This document shows positions 24,722 to 36,639 of a stretch of 64,000 nt of DNA, one piece after another; position 1 is the stretch's first letter; each line of letters starts with the position of its first letter. The notes under the pieces were generated by a model. It made no database searches. It was given only the letters and a program-made list of their open reading frames with translations, and was not told where the DNA came from. The translations under genes were made by a program, and so were the position numbers. Source of the DNA: Gigaspora rosea (lineage: Eukaryota; Glomeromycota; Glomeromycetes; Diversisporales; Gigasporaceae); assembly GCA_003550325.1 (NCBI GenBank), contig QKWP01000051.1, forward strand, positions 572,768 to 636,767, given 5' to 3'.

Positions 24722-25592
24722 TAGTGCTCCGAATCGGGTCGGGTCAACCCGAAACCCGACCCGAAATTTTGGGTCGGGTCGGGTTTGGGTTAGAAAATTT
24801 TGACCCGAAAGTTTCAGGTCAGATCGGGTTCGGGTTGAGAATTAACCTGACCCGACCCAACCCGACGTGACCCAAATTTTTATTTAGAATAGCAGTTATC
24901 ATTTAACTAATCGGGATGAAGGATCAGGTGTAACATGAAATTGAAACGAACCAAGATTTTTTTAAAAAATCGCTTCCAAAAATTTTGACTATGAAACTAC
25001 ACTTTTTTTTTAACAAAAAAAATTCGTTGCGAAATTTTGGGTTAGAGAATAAGGGTCTCTAGTTATTGCATTTACCAAACGCTAATCCTAATCTTAGTCT
25101 GGCTGTTATTTGTTTTGTTTAATGTAAAATCAAAACAAACAAAATAATTGGTCTATCAGAGGTGACGCGATAAATAATAATTTTTTTTTACATCAAAGGT
25201 CATGCAATTTTTTATTTTTTTTTTATTTATTATTATTTTTTTTATGTTCACATCTAAGCTTACGCAATTTTTTTTTATGATTTACATCTAAGATCATGTA
25301 ATTTTTTTTTATTCACATCTAAGGTCACACAATTTTTTTATTCACATCTAAGGTCACGCATTTTTTTTATATATATATTATTATTTACATCTAAGGCTAA
25401 AATATTATTTTTTTTAAAACTTTAGCATGTTGGGCTTAAAAACTTGGGTCAGGTTCGAGTTGGGTTAGGTCGGATCAGGGTCGGGTCGAGTTGAAGTGCT
25501 AACCCTAAAGTTTTCAACCTGACCCAACCCGAAATTTCAGGTTGGGTTTGGGTTGGCTATAACCGACCCGAACCGACCCGTTCGGAGTACTA
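24722..25592. mobile_element. 871-bp non-autonomous hAT-type element rich in GGGTCGGGT
   Basis: The ends TAGTGCTCCGAATCGGGTCG and TAGTACTCCGAACGGGTCGG are inverted and obey YARNG. Flanks GTTATGAC and TTCATGAC match at 6 of 8, an aged target duplication. Both subterminal regions repeat GGGTCGGGT/ACCCGACCC; the middle is A+T-rich with repeated 'acatctaaggtcacgca' units. No ORF. Confidence 0.75.
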
Positions 25593-25924
25593 TTCATGAC
25601 AACAAGTTAATATATATTAATAATTTGAAAAAAATTCAAAATTTTTAAAAGATAAGTTTACCAGCCACCCCAAACTGTTTAAAAATCTTTCAAAATCTTC
25701 AACTTATAGAAGGTGGATTTATTATGAGATCAAAATTATCAGGCCCTGATTGGATATATTAAACTGATACACTAAGGCAATTATGCCTATTACGAAAAAA
25801 ATTATTTTTGATAGATTTAAGGGTAGAGGGTATGTAGATCATTTCTATTAATAAATGGGTTACTAAAAATTTTATTTTTAATAATAAAAAAAATTTTTAT
25901 TAAGTAACTATATTAAATTTTTAA

Positions 25925-26567
25925 TAGAGGTTGTACCCGAAATAAATTTCAAATTCTGGATAACCCGCCCGTTTACCAGACTATTACCGGGTCACAAACC
26001 GGATTGTTTTAAAAAATCCGGGTTACCCGGTTGATCCGGTTGACCTGGTTTGTTTAATTGGCTAATGCAAAATTGAGGTAGCTCTTAAGGGTATGTAATT
26101 TTTTTAGAGGTTGCACCCGTTAAAAAATTTAAGCTCCGGGTTTCTCACCGTTTACAACATTATAAACTGGATCATCTTAATAATCCGAGTAAACTGTTTT
26201 TTTGATTGATTGATGCAAAATCATAAATTCTCTTATATGCATTTTTTTAAAAAACTACGTATAATGATAATGGTAACTGATAAATTTATTAATTTTTTGT
26301 CAGGTGCCCCGAGAATCATGATAATAGCTGTAATATAATCAGTTTATTCTCAAACGGCTAGAGGCCGTCGGAAAATAAACTGGTTTAAATAATAAAATTT
26401 AAAATGACCTCACTCCTAACGGACATACGTACTGTACATACGTTTGTACATCACATTATCATACTTATGGATAATTAATTTGGGTCACCCGGTTAACGAT
26501 AGCTATGACCCGGTTGACAGGTGTTAACCGGGTTACCCGGGTAACACTTATACAGGTACAAGCTCTA
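25925..26567. mobile_element. 643-bp non-autonomous hAT-type element, perfect TSD
   Basis: The ends TAGAGGTTGTACCCG and TAGAGCTTGTACCTG are inverted. The 8-bp duplication ATTTTTAA lies at 25917-25924 and 26568-26575. An AGAGGTTGCACCCG block near 26110 repeats the left end, suggesting an internal duplication or nested copy. CCGGGTTACCCGG palindromes occur in the subterminal regions. Confidence 0.85.
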
Positions 26568-26575
26568 ATTTTTAA

Positions 26576-27005
26576 ATAAACTTTGTAGAGGAGGTTTTTC
26601 TGATTCTAACGGTGGTCGAAACATTAAAATTGGTCTGGTAAAACATAAGATATAGTTGTTTTTATCTTCGCGACCCTATTTTACTTATTGTTTACACGTG
26701 ATTTGATTGGCCAATTTGTGATCACCCCCGCAGAATAGACCCACCCCCGCAAAAGTTGATACTAAAAAAACTTTATCAAATTCTATTCAAAATTAATAAA
26801 ATTTTTAGGATATGTGTAATTTTTTATTACAAACAACTTTACTTAGTACAAAAAATCAATTTATATAGTAAAAAAATTAATTTTAATATGTAGCAACTTT
26901 TAAATTCGTATTAAAAATATTTTTTGTTACTCGTTTACTAATAGAAATGATCTACATACCCTCTACCCTTAAATTAATAAGCAAAAAAATAAATATATAT
27001 ATATA
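26576..27005. repeat. member of the GATTCTAAYGGTGG dispersed repeat plus inverted flank
   Basis: Text around CTGATTCTAACGGTGGTCGA matches the arms at 39130-39235 and, inverted, 40545-40625. Diverged copies lie near 34150 and 44970. The end (26920-26990, 'gatctacataccctctaccc') is the inverse of 25805-25850. Non-coding. Confidence 0.55.
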
Positions 27006-27008
27006 TAA

Positions 27009-27409
27009 GGCCATACAAAATAAATTTCTTGGTTTACATAACCTGGCCGGGTCCAAAAATTGAAAACTATAAATTTTTATTTTATTTATTTTTTTTTTAA
27101 TTAGACAATAGAAATGAGGTTAACGGGTCTAGACCCCTTGTGGGGTTGTATTGGAAGAATCCGGTTTAATGTGTCGGAGATGAATTTTTTTTTGTTTTTA
27201 TTCATTTCTGGGGGTGGGACCGGGTCGCAAATGAAATGTTTTACGTAACAATTCCATTATGCATAGAATATGCACTTAGTTTATTTACAAAATCGTATTT
27301 TCTTTTTTGGGTTGTAAAAAAAAATTTTTTAAAAAAAAAAAAATCCGGGTAGCCGGGTCAAAAATTTTATTTTATGTTATATAAACCAAGAAATTTATTT
27401 TGTATAGCC
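27009..27409. mobile_element. 401-bp Harbinger/Tourist-type MITE
   Basis: The ends GGCCATACAAAATAAATTTC and GGCTATACAAAATAAATTTC are inverted over about 29 bp. The 3-bp duplication TAA flanks both sides (27006-27008, 27410-27412), as in PIF/Harbinger elements. CCGGGT-type text is subterminal. No ORF. Confidence 0.78.
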
Positions 27410-27412
27410 TAA

Positions 27413-27778
27413 TATTAAATAAATAATAAATTATTACTCATTCAATAAATCCAATTTTTCAATATTACTGATGACCTTTTAAGATATATGTAACAGTATT
27501 ATACGATGCCAGTTTTCTAAAGATAACAAACCCATCTGAGACATAAATAACCGAACACTTGTGGGCTAAATATATCAACAAGATAATTAATAAATTATAG
27601 TAGAAAACCATTTATATTTATGAAATTTACCTTTCAAATTAGAGTTCGAGGTAGCAGGGATGGCTTTGTAACTACAACAATAATATAAGTCAGGTTAATT
27701 TTAATTAATAAAAGAAAATTTTAATCAAAATTTGTTCATTAATAAGACAATTTACTTTTGATGGTCAAACTTAACATG
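27413..27778. other. spacer downstream of the RALGAPB remnant
   Basis: A+T-rich. I could not find the expected Rap-GAP exons here in any frame. Confidence 0.45.
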
Positions 27779-30700
27779 CTACTTTTCTTCAAAAGCTTGC
27801 ACTTCTATTTCCTTTTGTCTTTGTATTAATTTTTTAACTCCACAATAAGCTCTCCAGCTATCACTTCCAGCTTCAAAAATATTATTAACAGTAGGTATTT
27901 GATCATTATTGAAACATAAAACTCATTGAATAAAAGATTGATCTTTAGTTCTTTGTTGAGGGGGCATCCATAAATAATGTTATGTACCCCCTCATAGTAG
28001 CGCTGTACCCCCCCTCTACTATATAAAAAAATTTTTCAAAATCCGTATGTTTATATATAAAATTTTACAAAAACTTGAATATATTATGATCCAGTGGTCC
28101 AATCTGGATGATTTTGGTACCATTCGATTCGTCGCTATGACGCGAATCCAATGGTACCAAAATCATTTCATTTTGATTACTGGATCACGTTTTATTAACG
28201 AAATACTATTGATTTTATAGTAATTTTATAAGAAACCATAATAACCAATAGTATTTCGTTAATAAAACGTGACCCAGTGGTCCAAATCAAATGAAATTGG
28301 CACCATTCGAATCCTCTCCTCGAGACGATTCGAATGGTACCAAAATTATTACATAGTGGAAAATCGTTATATTATGGGGGACCCCCCCTCAAACATAACG
28401 TTATTTATGGATGCCCCCTAATTATAAAGAAAATGTGGAGGAGTTTCTGTTCGTAAATTTGGAAATGATTGTAAAGGGGATAATAATTCTGGTTCATGAA
28501 AATCTTTATCAATTTCTGGTGATAGAGGATGAACTTTGCTATTATCACCAATAGGTAGTTTATAACACATATGTGATTTCCATGAATATTTTCCTGTACT
28601 ATCACGTATAACAATAATTAAGATGGACATTCTTCAACTTCATCCAATTCTTTTTGAGTATAAGTTTGTGGTATTGGAGTCTTTAGAGTACCTGGAGTTG
28701 AAACAGGAGTTCCTGCTTCAACAGAAGTTTCAAGATTATCAGATGCAGCCAAAGATTGTGAATCTTTATTAATTAACCATATTGGATGTTTTGGTATTTC
28801 CACAAAACCTATTACAACTCGACCATCAATTAAAAAATATCTAACTAATTCAGGAATAGAATCTACATTTGACTCTGCAATATGTGCTTTTGCAAGTAAC
28901 AAATCATCATTAAAAAGAGTTGAAACTCTACTTGGTCCAATATGATCACTCCATGCAGGAAAATTTCCTAAATGATTTACAAATTGAGACATTGCAATTT
29001 CTGCAGCAAGTTTAACAGCCATTTCACCCTTTTTCCCATAACGATGTTGTCCACCAACTTGTAAATTGCTTTCCTTATTAGCTGTAGACATTTTATTATC
29101 TCGTGGAGCAAAAAGTTTATTAGGAATTGGTTCTTTACGATTCTTTTTTTATCAAAGGAGAACTTGGTTGGGCATTTTCATTATCATTATTTGGAATTAT
29201 TGAAATTCCTTTACTAATAGTTGAAATTACAGCTTCATAACAATCATAATCACCAACTATCCATTGACCAATAAGTATCCAACGCATCATACAATCATAA
29301 GCTCTTTCGACTAAATTAAATGTTATCGACTAGTTACATAGTGAAACAACATGGGTTCAATAATGAATAGCAAAAAAGAACATACCTATACAAATCACAA
29401 AAAAAAAGTTACATAAGAAAATAACGATTAATAAATCCTTACCAATCCGCCATATACACCTGAAAGAATCGTATCAATATAACAGCAAAATTTCCAAAAC
29501 TAATTCCCTAGCACAATTATATAAAAAAAACAATACGAAATTATTAAATCAAATAAAATAAATCATTTAATGAAATGGACACAAAATTATTCATACTTTG
29601 CTATCTCGTTGGACATATTCATATAACCCAAAAAATCTTTAAAAACATCAAAAGCATATAAAGTTACATCAGAAGAAAGATTCATAGTCAAAACCTAAAA
29701 GTAAAATTAAATAAAATTGAAAATTTTTAAATAATAAATAATACAAATAATGAAATGAAAATTCACACATTTTTTAATAAAATTACAAACCTTTTCTTGA
29801 ATAGATTTTACTAAAAGACTAACTAATCTAGGACAAAATGCAACATCTTCAACCACATAAACATTTATTAAAGTGAAGAAGATATCGAAGATTATATGTT
29901 GACTTTCTGTTTTTAAAGATTTAAGCAGAAGCTCCAGCATATAAAACTTTAACTAAAATATATAAACAAAGATAAAATAAACAAAAAGAAAACAAAAATA
30001 AACGAAAAAAACAAAAATAAATGAAAATAAAATATTAATAACAAAATAATAAAAGCTTACAGCCGTGAAAGGTTCAGGTTTCTTTTCTTTTTTAGAGATA
30101 TTACCCTCATCTTCAGAATATAATACACGCATTTATAAAAAAAATTAAGATTATCATTATAGAACAATTGAAATTGAAAATAAAGATAACCAAAAAAATT
30201 AAATATAATTTACAAGTTCTATAACTTAAAAGTTCATTAACTATAATTTCATCATCATTACTAACAAGTTTATCACCATTTTGATGTAAACCAAAATTCC
30301 AATTTTCTCTCATAGGAACTTTTTCAAAATGATTTGGTAAACACATAATAGTATATAGCAGCAAGTCTTAAATCTTCTAAAGGTACATCAATTTTAAATC
30401 CTGGAGCCAATTTTGGTAAAATCATTCTAATTCCAACAACAAAATCAGGTACCATCATTCTTACACCTTCTAATTCAGTATCAAAAAGTGAAGTTGTACT
30501 CATTAATATTGTAGATAAACAAGTATCAATATGTAAACCTTCAATTAAAGCAAGATAAAATTGTGTAACATAATTTCTTAAAAATTTTTCACGTTTTTGA
30601 GGTAAACAAAAAATTTTACAAAGAACACCAAAAGCAACAGCACGACCATTTTGAGTACCGGGATCAGGAAATTTCATCATACAAGCTTGAAAAAACCAAG

Positions 30701-31018
30701 GACCAAACATATTTAATAAAGTATTTCCATCAGGTATAGAAAAAAAAGAACAACTAGTATCTTGAAGAAAATCTTGATGAAAAGAAGATTCAAAAATATT
30801 TTGAAGACTAATTAATTGAAAAGCTTCAATAATTTTACCAATACCAGAAATTGCTAAAGAAAACTTAGAAGAAGGTAAAGTACATGGATTATTTATTAAA
30901 TAAACCATTTTATGCCAAGATCAACATCATAGGCAATGTCTTCAAATTCATGCCAAAAATGAGTAGTCTCTTCAAATTTAGCATCTTTCGAAGAGACTTT
31001 TCCAGGACACACTTCATC
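27779..31018 (-). pseudogene. RALGAPB-like (Ral GTPase-activating protein beta) pseudogene fragment
   Basis: Exons with GT-AG borders: 31018-30214, 30110-30061, 29952-29791, 29694-29597, 29507-29443 and 29329 onward. Recognisable blocks are LLNMFGPWFFQACMMKF, GRAVAFGVLCKIFCLPQKRE, FYLALIEGL, LEGVRMMVPDFVVGIRMILP and LPNHFEKV, then MRWILIGQWIVGDYDC and GPSRVSTLFNDDLL. They follow the order of RalGAP-beta, the non-catalytic partner of RalGAP-alpha that restrains Ral GTPases. Breaks: one-base shifts near 30905, near 30355, in exon 29507-29443, in an A7 run (29144-29150) and near 28622; TGA at 27923-27925; and a MITE at 27960-28418. The first few hundred residues and the C-terminal Rap-GAP region are absent. 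Some shifts sit in homopolymers and could be sequencing errors, but the MITE and truncations cannot be. Confidence 0.8.
27960..28418. mobile_element. 459-bp MITE inserted in the RALGAPB remnant
   Basis: The inverted ends GGGGGCATCCATAAATAATG and GGGGGCATCCATAAATAACG lie at the two limits. Flanks are TGA and TAA, possibly a mutated 3-bp site. It contains two palindromes of the GATCCAGTGGTCCAAATC family (28085-28193, 28266-28372) facing each other through TTTTATTAACGAAATACTAT. It splits the coding text between TPPHFLYN and QQRTKDQSF. Confidence 0.82.
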
Positions 31019-31179
31019 CTGAGTGCATAAATAGTTGCAATAAAAAAAATGAAATGTAAAATAAAAAAACATTGTGCAATAAATATTTAATTTTTTTTTA
31101 AAAAATAATATTTTTTATGATTATGAATGCAACGTTGTAAAAAAATGTTGTGTATTGATGAGTTTTAGAAAGCTTTTAT

Positions 31180-31605
31180 TGTTTAAATACTGATTTGTTT
31201 TTGAATTAAGCTAAGTAAAACAAATTCCTTGATATACACCAATCTTTGAGGCCTTTAGTTGTTTATATAGCTTAGTGTAAATTAGAATTTTTGTATGTAG
31301 TTATTCACTTGCTATTTATATGGCTTGGTGTGAAAATTAGAATTTTTACATGTAGTTTTCACTTGCTATTTATATGACTTGGTGTTAAAATTAGAATTTT
31401 ACATGTAGTTATTCATTTACTATTAATATGGCTTAGTGTGAAAATTAAAAATTTTATATGTAGTTATTCACCTGCTATTTATATTTATATGGCTTAGTGT
31501 GAAATTAAAAAATTTTATATGTGGTTATTCATTTGCTTTTTCTATGGCTTAGTATGAAAATTTAAAAATTTTATATGTAGTTATTTACTTGCATAGTTTT
31601 TCTTT
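31180..31605 (+). repeat. about six tandem units of roughly 60 bp
   Basis: Units share 'catgtagttattcacttgctatttatatggcttagtgtgaaaattag'-type text, at about 31290, 31350, 31405, 31460, 31520 and 31580. They sit directly upstream of the RALGAPB remnant, where its 5' exons should be. Confidence 0.7.
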
Positions 31606-32330
31606 GTTCAGGTATTTTAACTATTAATCTTGTCATGGCTGAAGCTGAATATTAATTAATAACTTATAAGTGATGCCAAAGGAAAACTTGCAAATCATTT
31701 TTAAATATTTATTTTAATATAAAACTAGTATATTAATACTTAAGATTTTATTATCATTTGGATCAAAAAATTAGAATAATATTAAAATTTTAAATATTCA
31801 ATTATCTAGCCTTTAAAAATATTTTTATTAAAAGCAAGGATTTTAAAAAATAGCTTACAGGTTTTCCCTTGGCAACACTCATATAATAGTAGTTGTGGTA
31901 GCAGATACTACATAAAATTTTGGCCTCATTTAACCTATAGCATGTACTAAAATATAGAACTAACTAGACCAAAATGATGACAACAATACTACTTGTTAAA
32001 TAATAATACAAACTTTCTTTTCTCTTGGACAGCATTTATTGTTTTATTCTGTTTTGCCAACATGTATCCGTTTGAGATAATTGTTTAAGATTTATTTGTA
32101 GGTTGATTGATCAATGATATTAATAAAACAAGTTCGAAAGAATTTTAGTATGATAAAATATGAAAATTTGTTATGAAAAGTTTAAATTGAACATTAATAA
32201 AAAAATGTTTCCCTATAAATATTCCATGTAAAGTTGTAGTTACAGTATTATAATAATGTAAAGCATGATTCTTATCTGGTGTATAAACTTTTTTGCTATA
32301 TATAATCAAAATTAAATTTTCTTAATATAC
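31606..32330. other. intergenic, one half-palindrome
   Basis: No gene. TTTTCCCTTGGCAACACTCATATA at 31863 onward matches one arm of the palindrome at 47949-48008. Confidence 0.45.
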
Positions 32331-33420
32331 AAATAGATTAAGCCACACGTATAACAAAAAACACATCAGGCAAATGCAATAAACTATGCGAAATATAATT
32401 AATTTTTGTATATTAAAATATTAGATTAGAATTTAGTGTAGGTAGTTCTATAGCAAATTAGTTCAAGTATTTTTTTTTAGTTGTTACTACTTATTGCAGT
32501 AAATGTATTCACGTAAATTAAATTTTATTTTCATTTTTACTAAAAAAATTATTTTTCTTAAGCTTATTCATCAAAAGTAACAAACTTTGGGCATTCTTAA
32601 ATAAATTTTAAGACCCTTTACTTAAAGATTCATTATTTTTTAATTTTTATAATTTCACTATATCATCATCAATAACTTACTGTATTGGCTAACTATGAGT
32701 TAGAGTGTATTGAAATTGTCATAATTCCTATTTATTTAATGTGTATTGAAATTGAGTCACATAACATTTTGTAAAAATTTGATATAAAAAATTACCAACT
32801 ACTATAGTGATTCACAGTATGCAGTTAAAGTTGAGTTAGTTTTGTTTGATTCATGGTTGTAAATTCTACCATGATTTATTGTGAAAATTTTACTATCATA
32901 ATACACAATTTGTGTTGGTATTACAGTTGTGAATTCTACACTATAATGATTTACTGTAAACATTTTACTATAAATAATTTGTTGTAAAAATTTTTGAAAA
33001 CTTATTGCAATTGTGGTGCATATTATCAGATAAGATTGAATTAGCTTTTGTATTGAAATTACTATTATGTTTGCTATAAAACATTTTATTGCAAAACATA
33101 CTAACTATTGCAGTGACAGACAGTATATGTAAAGGTTTATTTAGAAATATAGTTATAAATTCTATCAGAAATTACTATAAAAATTTGCTACGAAACTTAT
33201 GAGCTATTGTTGTACACAGAATATGTAGTTGAATTAGTTTGTATTGAAACTAACAGTCATGACTCCCATCGTAATTTACTATGTAGTTGTTGTTTGCAAT
33301 AGAATTAACAATCATATTTCTATTGTTAAAATTTTATTGCAAGATTACCTGCTATTGTAATAAATTAACATTCATGATTCTATCATGATTTTCTGTCTTG
33401 ATGCATAAGTATTAAGGCAG
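32330..33420 (+). repeat. dispersed repeat family R1, longest copy
   Basis: Same-orientation mate of 3160-3960 and inverted mate of 13075-13640. It is built from degenerate units of roughly 100 bp containing 'gtgttggtattacagttgtgaattctac'-like text. No coding sense. Confidence 0.65.
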
Positions 33421-33717
33421 CTTTTATCTCGAACATCTGCTACCTGTGAGTATATAGTAAGGTATATAGTACGGAAATGCAAATTAGGACAGACATGCGA
33501 AATCATGATAGCAGTAGTTGTAAAAGAAAAAATTTGTCAGACATAGCCACTTTTTCTATTAACAGCAACTCGAAAAAGGACAAAGCTAGTGCATACCCTA
33601 ACTCTAACCATTAAAAAGGGTTACATATAAAAATTGAATTTTGCAAGATTACATTAATTGTATGTACGATCCAATTTAGTATAATTCTCGTATGTTTGTC
33701 TGAATTTGTACTGCCAT

Positions 33718-33880
33718 ATAGTACAACTTTATTAATACCTTTATAATCAAATCAGTGATGAAAGTATAATATTTGTGATCAGTATTGTTGTCATTAAGTC
33801 AAGTGTACTGGACAGTGTGATCTGTCAGGATGACAGTCGTTGGTCAAAGGTTGGCTTGTCAGGACTACAGTCTAGTATGT
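33718..33880 (+). repeat. dispersed repeat, mate of 1-165
   Basis: Near-identical to the window's first 165 bases. The open frame 33775-33999 (+) starts inside it and ends in an unrelated repeat, so it is not a gene. Confidence 0.8.
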
Positions 33881-33889
33881 CAAAAATTT

Positions 33890-35470
33890 ATAATTTTTTC
33901 ATCGAAAGTAAAGTTAAAAGTCAAATAATAAAATGTTCACCAATCTTGCTAAACATTTTATTGTATGTGTATTTTGTTCTTCCAAATAAGGTTACTTAAT
34001 TACCAATTCGGATAAGATTAGCACTATAGCTATATTATTACCATATTTGGAATTGGGGATAAACAAATATATAAACAATATATTAGTAAATCTGTTTTAG
34101 GCCTAATAAAAAGTTTTTTTTTATACTAAGTAAATATTATTTTTTAATATAAGTAAAGTTGTAGAGCAGGTTTTTGTGCAACTACTAGTAAAATTTCATT
34201 AAAATCGGACTAGTAGATAAGAAAATATGAGTAAAAATATCTTTAAAATTCTTTAAATCTTATAAAAATTTTATATATACAGGCCTGATCCAGATTTTGT
34301 ACTACCTTGTTTATATATTTGTTTTGCCCCAATTCTAAATATAGAAATATTGCTAATCTTATCTGGATTGGCAATTAAGTGATTTTAATCAATTTATATA
34401 GTAAAATTTGGACTTTACTATGTAGCAACTACTTGCAATCCCTAAAAACCAAAGAGGTTTTTTAACGATTGCAAATAGTTGCTAAATAGTAAAGTCCAAA
34501 TTTTACTATGCAAATCGATTAAAATCGATTAAATAACCTTATTTGGAAGAACAAAATACACATACAGTAAATTTTTAGCAAGATTGGTGAACATTTTATT
34601 ATTTGGCTTTTAACTTTTACGTTTAATAAAAAATTAAATTTATTTAAAAAAATATATTTGACGAACATAAAAGTTAAAAGTCAAATAATAAAATGTTCAC
34701 TAAGCTTGCTAAGCAAATAAGAATTAATCTATTTGTAACTATAGATTATAGTAGCCAGAGTCTATAACTAAGCCAAAATGTAATATAGTTAGTTTAGAGT
34801 TAATATAATATTAAAGGTAAAGTTAGAGTTAGGATTAGAGTTAGAATTGTAATTGGTTAGGATTAGGGTTCGGGTTAAAGCTAAAATTACTAAAAAATCA
34901 CAAGAGGAGCATTTTTTGTTAGTAATACAACAGGGTTACCCTAGTAAAATTTTGAGTTATTAACAATTTTATAAAATGCAGTTACAGTAACCATGGTTAC
35001 AAATTTACTAATTCAACAAATAAGGTTACTTAATCGATTTTAATCGATTTGTATAGTAAAATTTGAACTTTACTATGTAGCAACTACTTGCATATCGTTA
35101 AAAAACCTCTTTGGTTTTTTAGCAATCACAAGTAGTTGCTACATAGTAAATCCAAATTTTACTATACAAATCGATTAAAATCAATTAACTTTATTTGGAA
35201 GAACAAATACATATACAGTAAAATTTTTAGCATGATTAGTGAATATTTTATTATTTGACTTTTAACTTTTACTTTTATCGAATATATTTTTTTAAAAAAA
35301 ATTTTAATTTTTTTATTGAATGTAAAAGTTAAAAGTCAAATAATAAAATGTTCACTAATCTTGCTAAAAATTTTACTGATATATATTTTGTTCTTCCAAA
35401 TAAGGTTACCTAATCGATTTTAATTGATTTGCATAGTAGAATTTGGACTTTACTATATAGCGACTATTGT
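33890..35470. repeat. cluster of alternating inverted repeats
   Basis: 'agttaaaagtcaaataataaaatgttcac' text occurs forward near 33905, 34672 and 35327 and inverted near 34585 and 35220. Between them are two hairpins (about 34378-34515 and 35030-35190) whose arms carry AGTAAAATTTGGACTTTACT and GATTTTAATCGATT. The whole block reads as repeated foldback units of about 650 bp. Confidence 0.7.
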
Positions 35471-36270
35471 CAATAATGGGTAGCTTATTTTGTAGTTTAA
35501 TTTGAACCTACTTCAGGTTCATATTTTGATTGTGTGATTATTGTTGTACAGATCATGTGACTAGGGTTTTGTATAACGTAGCTTTTGGTCAAAGTGCAAA
35601 AACCCAAAAGTCATGTGATCTCTATTTGTATTACGTTGTACATGACTGGGTGAAAGGGTCAGAGCCGGGGTGAAAATATTAATTATTATTTGACATATGT
35701 CAATTTGATATGAATTGTGAAGTGACATATAACATATTTACTATATATAATTTAATAGTAAAACTAAGGTTAAAATAATGATTTGTAAATTTTTTTATAT
35801 TTTATATAAACAAATATTTAAATTTTAAATAATATTTTTTATTATCTAATAAAATAAAGTTAAATTAAAAAATTTAAATTTATATATAAAAAAATTTTTA
35901 TTTCTCTATTATAATCAAATTTATACTTCAAAATTTACTTAAAAAGTTATTGCTAATAAATTTCTTTATTTTTTATATAAAATAATTAAATAAATTATAT
36001 AAATCCTTCCTTTCTTCCAAAATAATTTTTTAAATTAAAAAATTAAATTTGATTACTGAAAAAATAACTATTAATTTTTATTTGAGGTATTAATCTTTTT
36101 GCACTAGCCTATATTATTAGGAATATATTTCTATAAATTTGTATAGTTGTGCACTCCAGCAACCTACTACTCCAGAATAGATATGTAAATCAAATCAAAT
36201 ATATCAATGCATGTTTAACTAGTATAATATTATTTTTTTTTGTAAGAACTGTACAGAAAGATATCTTGTA
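35471..36270. other. A+T-rich intergenic, nothing recognised
   Basis: Extremely A+T-rich from 35750 to 36100. No gene, RNA or paired repeat was recognised. Confidence 0.45.
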
Positions 36271-36278
36271 GATTCATG

Positions 36279-36613
36279 AGAACCCCGAAATATACATAGA
36301 TAGGCCAGGTTAATTATAGGGTTACTAAAAAAGAAAAGATCTGCAGAAAAAACTTCAAAAATAAGCAAAAAATTACTATAAATAGAGGTCGGCTAAAGCG
36401 GAGTGAAATTTGGTTAGGGTTAGGGTTACCTTTTTGATATAATTTTTGTTAGAAGGTTATACAGATATCAATAATGTAATTTATGCAGCATATAGATCAT
36501 ATATTGAATTAACTCCGCTTTAGTCGACCTCTATAAATAGAAAAGAACTGCATAAAAAACCTCAAAAATAAGCAAACTCATACCTGACCTATCTATGTAT
36601 ATTTCAGGGTCCT
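36279..36613. mobile_element. 335-bp MITE with perfect 8-bp TSD, carrying a second MITE
   Basis: The ends AGAACCCCGAAATATACATA and AGGACCCTGAAATATACATA are inverted over about 30 bp. GATTCATG is duplicated at 36271-36278 and 36614-36621. The 8-bp duplication suits hAT or Merlin, but the ends do not obey YARNG, so the superfamily is open. Confidence 0.82.
36386..36530. mobile_element. 145-bp nested MITE with 10-bp TSD
   Basis: The ends AGGTCGGCTAAAGCGGAGT and AGGTCGACTAAAGCGGAGTT are inverted. CTATAAATAG is duplicated at 36376-36385 and 36531-36540; a 9-11 bp duplication is characteristic of Mutator-like elements. The interior includes GGTTAGGGTTAGGGTTACC. Confidence 0.8.
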
Positions 36614-36639
36614 GATTCATGCCTTATTAAGTACTAGAA

